From Odontocerum albicorne (Eukaryota > Arthropoda > Insecta > Trichoptera > Odontoceridae), in the NCBI GenBank assembly GCA_949825065.1, contig OX463848.1:39043380-39107379 (forward strand): a stretch of 64,000 nt of DNA, written 5' to 3'. The notes below the pieces were generated by a model. That model made no database searches and was not told where the DNA came from. It saw only the letters and a list, made by a program, of their open reading frames with translations. The translations under genes and the position numbers were made by a program. This document shows, piece by piece, positions 63,781 to 64,000 of the stretch; the first letter of the stretch is position 1, and every line of letters starts with the position of its first letter.

Positions 63781-64000
63781 ATTTATTCTTTAGCGACTGT
63801 GACAAATGAAGTGACATTTAATTTACTTTAAAACCCTTGAAAGGCTTGACGGTAACAAATTAGTTGACAAGTTTCTCCTAAAGGTCAATAAGAACAACTT
63901 CACCAGGAAACGACATGAATGAGTAGGTCGAGCAATAAACACAGATTTTTCACTGATTATCTAGAAGGCCCTTTTTATTGTTGATGTAAGTAGGTAAAAA
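63781..64000. other. Unannotated end of window
   Basis: No gene or element recognised. Confidence 0.4.

Overview
This window looks like nuclear DNA from an arthropod, most likely an insect. It is AT-rich and very dense in Jockey and RTE-type LINEs, Penelope-like elements, mariner, piggyBac-like and Harbinger-like DNA elements, tRNA-derived SINEs and long minisatellites. I found no convincing multi-exon host gene. I cannot name the species. The density of truncated and nested transposons fits an intergenic, heterochromatic or low-recombination (for example sex-linked) region, but that is inference.

Layout. 0-6.5 kb: unannotated DNA, then a compound 45/48-bp minisatellite (1.5-3.1 kb), a decayed RTE reverse transcriptase piece (3.3-3.8 kb) and a 120-bp A/B satellite (4.9-5.5 kb). 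6.55-11.7 kb: one apparently intact Jockey-clade retrotransposon on the minus strand, with gag-like ORF1 and endonuclease/RT ORF2; this is the only complete protein-coding unit. 12-21 kb: a tail-to-tail Penelope pair, several tandem arrays, SINEs, RTE and LINE 3' ends, a folded-back mariner and one tRNA-like sequence. 21-31 kb: Harbinger-like MITE copy 1, two TTAA-flanked piggyBac-like elements, two related solo-LTR-like elements in opposite orientation, and a 44-bp array. 31-45 kb: a 74-bp array, Harbinger-like copy 2 nested inside an RTE fragment, a Penelope GIY-YIG fragment, a deleted mariner, and two copies of a foldback TA element. 45.6-47.8 kb: a 48-bp minisatellite of about 45 copies that is open in several frames. 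48-64 kb: more Penelope ends, Harbinger-like copy 3, a CpG-rich promoter/first-exon-like segment near 50 kb, fragments of a second RTE family, a third mariner, a pogo/Tigger-like fragment and further SINEs.

How the parts relate. Nearly all recognisable coding sequence belongs to mobile elements. Autonomous families appear almost only as 3'-truncated copies (RTE, LINE, Penelope), while MITEs and SINEs would depend on enzymes supplied from elsewhere. Nesting gives relative ages. The Harbinger-like copy 2 is younger than the RTE fragment it interrupts, an LTR-like element is younger than the degenerate repeat around it, and the intact Jockey is probably among the youngest insertions.
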